From the NCBI GenBank assembly GCA_015501595.1, contig JADNRX010001044.1:1-15679 (forward strand): 15,679 bases of DNA, in the 5' to 3' direction. Position 1 is the stretch's first letter. Each line of letters begins with the position of its first letter. Shown piece by piece: positions 9,457-15,679 of the stretch. Source of the DNA: Hymenopellis radicata (lineage: Eukaryota > Basidiomycota > Agaricomycetes > Agaricales > Physalacriaceae). A program made the position numbers and the translations under genes. The notes under the pieces were generated by a model. It made no database searches and was not told the origin of the DNA. It saw only the letters and a list, made by a program, of their open reading frames with translations.

Positions 9457-9802
9457 TCTGGGGAAAAGTGATAGCTGTACTACTGTATTCGTAGTTAGAG
9501 ACACGTTCAATTCAACAGGCTCAAAACAAACATGACGTGAATCCTTCAGTTTGGCTAGAATGTCTTCTTTCAATCTTTTGCTTCATCGATAACAATTCTT
9601 GTCACCCTCGCAAGATCTTAGATTGTGCACCCGCACTGACTTCGATTGGACGCAAAGTAAACAGTAGTTCTAAAGGTCCGTGCCCTGAGGCGCCTAAGAT
9701 CTTCAAGTGTATATATGGTAGTGTACATGTGCTGCAATGTGTTTATGCTACAATTGTAGGTGAATAATGCCTGTGGATAATGTGTGGAGAGATAAAAGTA
9801 GA
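9457..9802. other. Convergent intergenic region
   Basis: The region lies between the 3' ends of the secreted-protein gene (+) and the 557-aa gene (-). It is AT-richer, with several TATGT/TGTTTATG-like stretches consistent with 3' end formation. No gene is supported here. Confidence 0.5.
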
Positions 9803-11531
9803 TCAGAAAGGGTATGCAAACATATCCAATGCATCGTCTGAAGACAGAACATCGGCAAAACGTACAGGAGAGGAGCATTCACTCCTCGGCGACGACGACG
9901 GAAGGTTGAGAGGGACGGTATGGAGAACAACGCGTTTGGAAGCTGCACGACGAAGCAAGGATACAAACGGCGACCTGGGGTACGATTTCTTTTTTGCCAG
10001 TTTCGGGCTATCCATATCGACGGAACGCTTCTGTCGCTTGCGCGGACGCGGGGTTTCCTCTACCCGAACCCAACATCCGATAGGATCCCATCGATATCCA
10101 TCTCCTGCTTCTGAGCCAAAGCATCGCTGCTCGGCATCCTCCAATAAGTCTAACAATTCTTCACGATATTCCCTGAGCTCGGAGCGATCATGTGTGAAGA
10201 GAGTGTCGATGTGATCTAGTATGCAACGCCACAAGGCCGCCTCTAGGCGAAGTAACCCGTTGTCAGATAGACAAGCGGCCACTTCTGCAAATCGCGATTT
10301 TTCTTCAAACGTGCTGGTCGATGTGCGGAATACGTGTTCGACCAAGGCGTTGTAAGTAATAGGTAGGGGCTCAGTCTGACGTAGATAACTGAGAGCCCAA
10401 GGATGGCTGTTCTGTCCTAAAACAAGACTCAATAGACACGTTATAGAGCCGGTCAGATTAAGCTGGGTCGGCATCCTCTGTATGCCTAGTTCATAGAAAT
10501 GGCGCGTGAGGTCGTAGACCTCGCTATCAAGAGAGGGGACGCGTGGCATGATAAGGGTGGAAATCCACGTCGCGTACTTGTCGCCGAGTTGTGCAACAAG
10601 GGGCGGATTCTGTGAATGCGATATGCACTCAAAAAGAGGGTAAGAAATATCGGATACAAAGTGAGAGTGAGTCTTGGCGACATTATGCAAAACGAGTTCC
10701 ACTGCGCGCGATAACCAGACGTGTGGTGATTGTGCGTCAGCCAGAGAATCACATAATACACGAAGGAAGGAGCAGTCGGTGAAGTTGCGTGCTGAAAGCC
10801 ATGTAGCGCGTAAGTCGAGCAGGTATCGCGAGTGCAGAGGATGGCAGATGTATGGTTGATGATTGGAGGGTGCGAACGAAAGGTCGAGAAGGGACCTGAG
10901 GAATGTTTCCGACTCGAAGCGCAGCTCATGCTGGATCGCCACATCGAGAAGAATGCGGTAAAGGGTAGGGTGAGGAGGACAGAGCGTCAGGATCGTGCTC
11001 GTCGCGTGAGATAAAAGGGCCCATCTAACACAAGATAACCACGTCAGATATGACGAAGACCACGAAATTCGACACGAACCTGCGATATTGACCGGGAATT
11101 GCTTCATATAACAATGCCTCGTTGTCATTCTCATTGTCTAGAGAATCCTCGTCTTCTGCACTCTGCTCAATGTTCCCTCCAATAACAATCGCACACAACG
11201 CGGTGAGTGACGACGACAAGCCTGTCTCTGCTGTCCGAGCAGTGTTCAGCACCAGATCCCTGAACGCGTCTCGAACAGCGTATAATTTCGGTGATAGTTC
11301 AAGTTTCGACCCCGAGGATTGTTCAAATAATGTTCTCGATTTGAGTGTGTTGGGTGGGGGAATGATGGAGAGTGGAGCTTCGGCCACCGCTGTCGAGGAG
11401 GAGGCGTAGGTCGCTGTATGTTGTGGTTTGCCGTGGTACTGTTGGAGAGCTTTGCACGAAACACGAACCCGGCGAAGAATACGAGCGATTCGCTTGGGAG
11501 TCAACTCGAGTTCGGCCTCGACCAGCGCCAT
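9803..11531 (-). CDS. Unknown 557-aa, probably helical protein with a basic NLS-like stretch
   Basis: Two exons on the minus strand, 11531-11080 and 11024-9803, join in frame through a 55-nt intron with a GTTCGT donor, giving 557 aa without frame breaks. I do not recognise the family. The N-terminus (MALVEAELELTPKRIARIL) is charged and helix-prone. An acidic patch (EDEDSLDNENDNE) is followed by a long Leu-rich section of alternating hydrophobic and charged stretches that looks like an alpha-helical repeat fold. The C-terminus has RPRKRQKR and KLAKKK, a plausible bipartite nuclear signal, then Ser-rich, low-complexity sequence. There is no signal peptide or clear transmembrane helix. A nuclear scaffold or complex subunit is possible, but that is a guess. 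Confidence 0.82.
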
Positions 11532-11720
11532 GGTGAGCGTCGGTGATAGAGAATGATCGTGTCACATGATCTTGAAAATGCCTTCTGTGCCACTCACATA
11601 CTGAAGCCCAATAAATAATCAATAGCGTCGAACTTTTTACAAAACAAAGTACACAGAATAATGATAAAGCGTAGAATTTTTGTGACAACTCGAGTCATTT
11701 GTCCGTCAAGTCCAGAAAGG

Positions 11721-13355
11721 TTACATCCGTCCCTCTAATCTGTTTTCAATCAATTTCACTATGGTGGGTGCGTATGCGGGAATTGCTTCTCCTTGGAAGC
11801 CTTCCGGATAGTTGACTCGCGGGTGATTAGAATGTGTGAAGTACCTGTCCGAGATATGGGTTGCGTTAAATATGAGAAGGGCCATGCTTACGTGTCATTC
11901 CATATACCATAGTGCTTCATGCCCAAAGCTCTGGTCGTCCACTCGTAATCATGTGCAAAGCCTTGAGGGAAAAATATCTCAATCACTGTAGACGTCGACT
12001 GAGGATTCATCAAAACTAAATGGGAAAGCCCATTGCCGTGAACACCAAGAAGAATCTGGGAAAGGTTTAGCACAGGATATAAGTAGCGCGAGAACAATAT
12101 ACCGTTGCCTTCGAAAATAAGCGGATTTGCTCATCTTTTGACATGCGCTGCGCTTCAACGATGTCCAATACCCACGGTTTGTTCAGAGCGCGCTTTCTTG
12201 CCACAAGACTAGTCAGTTCTCGAACAAGCCTCTCATGATCTTCTTGAATGAGTCTTCGACGACCGCCTTGCCGACTGACGTACACGATCCTAACTTCCTC
12301 CTCCTGCTGTTCGCTATCGACGGACCCTCCCGCGAATCGAGTGACAGCGGTACGAACGTCACCCCACCACTTGCCGAACAGGTCTAACGCGCCTTTGGAG
12401 ACCATAAACTCCCATGCCTCCGCTGCCGTGCGCTGAGTGCGACTGCCACAAGCGTCTCCGCGGAACGCCGAGCTTCTGTCTGCGAGAAATGCTGTGGGAA
12501 AATGCCAGGCGCGAGTGTTTTCCAAAGTTAAATCGACTCTGTCTTGCCAGTCATCAGATACCTCTACAGTGATAGAGGGGAATGCCGCCCTAAGAAAATA
12601 CGCGTTGAATCCTGGACCATCGCGCCAGCTTTTCGCGTCAGAGTGCATGAAGATAGCCCGATCGAAGGAAGGTTGAGATTGGGTATAGAGAGGGCGCTGG
12701 ATATGAGGAGAAGAACGTAAGAAGGTGGCACTGAATGCTCCATGCAGGAAGGCCTTGGTTCCAACGAGCAGTTCAGCGACGAAATGGTAGTAATGGGCTA
12801 GGAATTGCGGTGGATCATTGAATAAAAGCTGATTGAAAGGTGAGTCTAAAAAGACGCGAAGCAGGCATAAAATCGTACCGTATTACCGCTAACGGTCGAG
12901 ACACGAACTGCGGTATCGTTGTTGAGACCCCAACGACGACGAGCAGTGTCTGGTGTGATGAAGGTCATTTGATACTCTGAGGGCTCGCGAGCAGCGATGT
13001 TTTCGGGGGTAGCTTCTGCCTTCATGCTGACGCTGATCATCTTGCGGATTTCAGGAAAGTGAGAGGATTCATTAGAGGAAAGAATGTAGAGAGTTCCGTT
13101 GGCCATGTATAGATCGCGAAAGAGGGTCCATCCTGGCGCGTGAGCAATAACTTGAGTTTGAGGCAGTTGAGAGCCTTGGGATACGAGTGAACTGGAATTA
13201 AAGTTTGTTTCGTTGCAGTTGGATTGTATATCAGTGCTAGTGATGATGGGCGTAGGCGGAAAGATGTAGAGAGCAGAAACGAAATAAAAGGCTGAGAGAA
13301 CGATGATAATGACAACCGCGTCCCTGCGGGTGAGGAAATGGCGAGATAGAGCCAT
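11721..13355 (-). CDS. GT61-family glycosyltransferase (type II membrane protein), 4 exons
   Basis: Exons on the minus strand are 13355-12887, 12845-12103, 12055-11892 and 11844-11721, giving 499 aa with no frame break. GT61 (DUF563) enzymes transfer sugars in the secretory pathway, for example EOGT and plant beta-1,2-xylosyltransferase; the donor and acceptor here are unknown. A short cytoplasmic tail with RR precedes a signal anchor (AVVIIIVLSAFYFVSALYIF, residues 14-33) and a Ser/Asn-rich stem with several N-X-S/T sequons. The catalytic part has FNQLLFNDPPQFLAHYYHFV, a mid-domain VRIVYVSRQGGRRR (the R-containing strand typical of the family) and GVHGNGLSHLVLMNP near residue 408, the hallmark GT61 motif. 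The first intron is only 41 nt. It lies head to head with snf12. Confidence 0.9.
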
Positions 13356-13490
13356 GGCGGCAGACCAGATTAGACTAGAGCCGCAGTATAAAAGACTAGG
13401 ACGAAGAGGACGGGCGAATCAGCCCAGTGCCAGGTGTCTCAGACATAGAAGTGAAGCATGTGGCTGTGCTACTTCTTGTATTGAACCATC
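13356..13490. promoter_or_regulatory. Divergent promoter between the GT61 gene and snf12, with TATA box
   Basis: 135 bp separate the two starts. TATAAAAG at 13387-13394 is a near-consensus TATA box on the plus strand, about 100 bp before the snf12 start and about 35 bp from the GT61 start. It could serve either gene. Confidence 0.5.
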
Positions 13491-15064
13491 ATGGACGGCA
13501 AGGCAGCAAAGCAAGTGCTCTCTCAGTCTGGTCCCGTCCGCTGACCGTGTATTCAGGCGCAGAAAGCTCACAGACAAGAACATTCCCAATGCCATCCTTC
13601 AGAGCGCAGACTTTGCCCAGGATTCCGCCATGTACCAGGACCTCTTGGCCATGGAACGCAAGCTCGATTGGACAATGACAAGAAAGAAGGTCGAGATACA
13701 GGACTCGCTCACCCGCGCTCCCTCAGTAAGCCGCTGCTACCGTGTGACGCGTCTTTTAACCCGTCTAAACAGACAACACGTATTTCTCCGTATATTCATC
13801 AGCCACACAGCGTCGTCACAAATATGGCAGACTGGCGGCGAAGAGATGGCCAATATAGAGACTGGCGATGGAATACCTGCTTTGGAGCCTTAGGATTGAA
13901 GGCAGACTGCTCGAGGTGTGTCATACATTACAGTTCAAACTCACCCTCCGATCCTCTGCAGAATGCAAACCAGAAAAAGGACAAGCTCCCTTCACGAAAG
14001 TTTTCCACATTCATCAAGAAACTGGTCGTCGAATTAGACAGAGATCCCACCCTATACCCAGACGGCAATATTGTCGAGGTACGTTATCACCAACCTCAAG
14101 TGGCATTACCCTCTTAATTCGGATACAGTGGCCGCGCGCAACAGGTAATCAGAACCCTGTTCTCGATGGTTTCACCGTCAGGCGAACGGGTGACAGTCCA
14201 ACCAACGTTAGGATAGTACTCTATCCAGACCATTATCCCGACCAGTTCAAGGTCAGCCCCGAACTCGGTGAGGCATTGGCATCAAAGAGGACAGTCGATT
14301 AGGCGTTATGCAGACGCTATGGAACTATATCAAGATCAATAATCTTCAAGATAAGACTGACCGTAAAACTATCCGCGCTGACGATAAATTGTTTCCCGTG
14401 CGTAGATTGTTTATACATCGGGACGCGTTCTAAACGATCTCCATTAGATTTTCGGCGTGGACCAAGTCCCATTCTCCAGACTACCTGACTTTGTGAATCA
14501 ACATTTGGCACCACCAGATCCTGTTCTACTCTACTATACCATTGACCCTACGATGCCTTCACCTGAACGACCCATGGCTTGGGACATTGAAGTCAAGGTG
14601 GAGGAACACGTCCATGAAGAGTCGTATGACTGTCCTAGTACAGGCTAACAAGGAGAGCTCTCAAACTCTCTCAAAGTTGGACGAGGAGGTGTGTACTCGC
14701 AATGTTGACATAGACTTACTCTCACTGGCTCCAGATTACATTGCGAGCACAATCGCTGCACAATTCACATTTGAAACGGACCTTTTTGCAGTCTTTCGCC
14801 AAAAATCCGTCTGAATTCATCCAGACCTGGCTCGAATCGCAATCTCGCGATTTGGAGAGCGTCCTCGGAAGTGGTCCAAGCGAAGGCCTGACACTTAGAC
14901 AAGAAGAGCTTCGGCGCAGCGAGTTCTTCCGTTTACCATGGGTAGAAGAGGTGAGCGTGGGTGTCCTGTCAAGTTATCGATTTACTTATCATCATGTCAA
15001 GGCTGTTGCAGTGCAAGAGGGAGTTCGTCTTACCGACAGTCGAAGAAATCCTAGTGGACAATAG
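13491..15064 (+). CDS. snf12: SWI/SNF complex subunit SNF12 (SMARCD/BAF60 family) with SWIB domain, 8 exons, with apparent indels
   Basis: SNF12 is a core subunit of SWI/SNF chromatin remodellers. Exons are 13491-13510, 13557-13725, 13773-13915, 13962-14078, 14129-14397, 14448-14688, 14735-14950 and 15002-15064, about 411 aa. Family signatures include RRKLTDKNIPNAIL, MYQDLLAMERKLDWTM, TLYPDGNIVEWPRAT, then the SWIB domain (about residues 170-255: LYPDHYPDQFKVSPELGEAL, LWNYIKINNLQD, ADDKLFPIFGVDQVPFSRL) and a C-terminal helical region (FIQTWLESQSRDLE, FFRLPWVEEA). Four small corrections are needed: near 13780-13785, an extra T at 13881-13883, a missing G at 14278-14279 and an extra A at 14605-14606. 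The start rests on a GC-AG first intron that joins MDGKAAK directly to RRKLTDK. The last 20 residues do not resemble the usual C-terminus, so the final exon is less sure. Confidence 0.9.
13511..13556 (+). other. GC-AG intron in snf12 (GCAAGT donor)
   Basis: The donor is GCAAGT and the acceptor GTATTCAG. It joins the first seven codons (MDGKAAK) to the conserved RRKLTDK in frame; the overlapping GT donor gives the wrong frame. Confidence 0.7.
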
Positions 15065-15290
15065 TAATAATGTTACTGTATTTGGTTGTAGTATCTATAT
15101 CTATACCGCTATCGCGCCGCTGTGTCTGTATATGCTCCAATGCTGCTCCAATTGAACGGGATTATCTAAATCACACATCAGGCGTCGCCGCAGGGGCAGC
15201 CGATCCAAGGCAACAATGGACGTTATATATCAGCGGACCGAGTGGCTGACACCATTCCTTCCTTGTACTTCCACCAGATAAACCAGAGAA

Positions 15291-15679
15291 ATGGCCAGTA
15301 AACAAGTGAGTGCACCATCGCCATGATATCGCGCCGCTCATCAAGTCTTCAGCTTGGCAAACTTCGTCAGGTAAGACCCTTTCAGTTTCGCCCACTTTGA
15401 TTGCCTTTCTGATCATACGACTTTGACATTCAGTGGGCTGGGGAGGTCATCTCTTCTCGAGACAAGACGACGGTCACCGAAGAATTTCAAGAACTCGAGC
15501 AGGATATCGAGAGACGTAAAGTCGGGGCTCAGAGGTGTGTGGCGTTCGCCTATCAAAGATCTCAACTAATCATCCGCCCAGGCTGCTCGTTGCATCTAAA
15601 GGATACCATCATGTTTCTGTCCAAGAAGAAAGCCAGCGAGGCGCTCGACGAGTCGGAGAAGCTATTGCCCGTCGACACG
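15291..15679 (+). CDS. BAR-domain protein (Gvp36/endophilin-like), 5' part only
   Basis: BAR proteins bind and curve membranes in vesicle traffic and endocytosis. Exons visible are 15291-15305, 15353-15370, 15434-15534 and 15582 to the window edge. The translation, MASKQLGKLRQWAGEVISSR followed by TEEFQELEQDIERRK, LLVASKGYHH and LSKKKASEALDESEKLLP, matches the N-terminus of fungal BAR proteins of the Gvp36 type: a tiny amphipathic start and then the first long helix. One extra T in the run at 15614-15616 must be removed to keep the frame. Three introns in the first 390 bases, with exons of 15 and 18 nt, explain why no long reading frame is apparent. The 3' end is beyond the window. Confidence 0.82.

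Noticed and set aside
10486..10944. 152-codon minus-strand frame inside the 557-aa gene
   Set aside because: It is a shifted frame of the same strand as the well-supported gene, rich in His/Ser/Thr as expected for a shadow.
15065..15290. Possible extra snf12 exon or small gene, including a minus-strand frame from 15171
   Set aside because: The minus-strand frame runs over the BAR gene's first exons and introns. No conserved snf12 C-terminal residues could be found in the plus-strand frames.
1..15679. tRNA, rRNA, CRISPR, transposon or viral genes
   Set aside because: No cloverleaf with A/B boxes, spaced repeat array, terminal inverted repeats, transposase or reverse-transcriptase motif was seen on either strand.

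Overview
The window reads as nuclear DNA of a filamentous basidiomycete, most likely an agaricomycete. Genes are packed on both strands with short intergenic gaps. Nearly all of them are interrupted by introns of about 41-66 nt with GTRNGT-like donors and YAG acceptors. The products (heme-pathway deaminase, Mia40, a GT61 glycosyltransferase, a SWI/SNF SNF12 subunit, a BAR protein) are eukaryotic and fungal in character. No tRNA, rRNA, transposon or CRISPR array was recognised.

Layout, left to right: (1) 13-1156 (+) porphobilinogen deaminase (HEM3). (2) about 1533-2743 (+) an unrecognised protein with an acidic/Ser-rich N-terminal part and two hydrophobic segments near the C-terminus. (3) 3092-3794 (-) Mia40, the mitochondrial intermembrane-space oxidoreductase. 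(4) 3927-7793 (+) a large Ser/Pro-rich disordered protein of about 1185 aa with one transmembrane helix near its C-terminus. (5) 7794-8582, a long upstream region with small repeats and a step-type heat-shock-element-like array. (6) 8583-9456 (+) a small secreted protein with six exons. (7) 9803-11531 (-) an unknown 557-aa protein with a basic, NLS-like stretch. (8) 11721-13355 (-) a type II membrane GT61-family glycosyltransferase. (9) 13491-15064 (+) SNF12/SMARCD with a SWIB domain. (10) 15291-15679 (+) the 5' part of a BAR-domain protein, cut by the window end.

The genes do not form a pathway or cluster; this looks like ordinary housekeeping gene order. Two pairs are divergent with very short shared promoters (Mia40 / Ser-Pro protein, 132 bp; GT61 / SNF12, 135 bp).

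Two sequence-level features stand out. First, several conserved genes (HEM3, the Ser/Pro protein, SNF12, BAR, gene 2) need single-base corrections to read through, mostly in or beside homopolymer runs, while Mia40, the secreted protein, GT61 and the 557-aa gene read cleanly. That pattern suggests sequencing or assembly indels rather than gene decay. Second, three unrelated genes each use a GC-AG intron with the same GCAAGT donor. I found no convincing new biological system; the best leads are the GC-AG introns, the phased GAA array and the unrecognised proteins.
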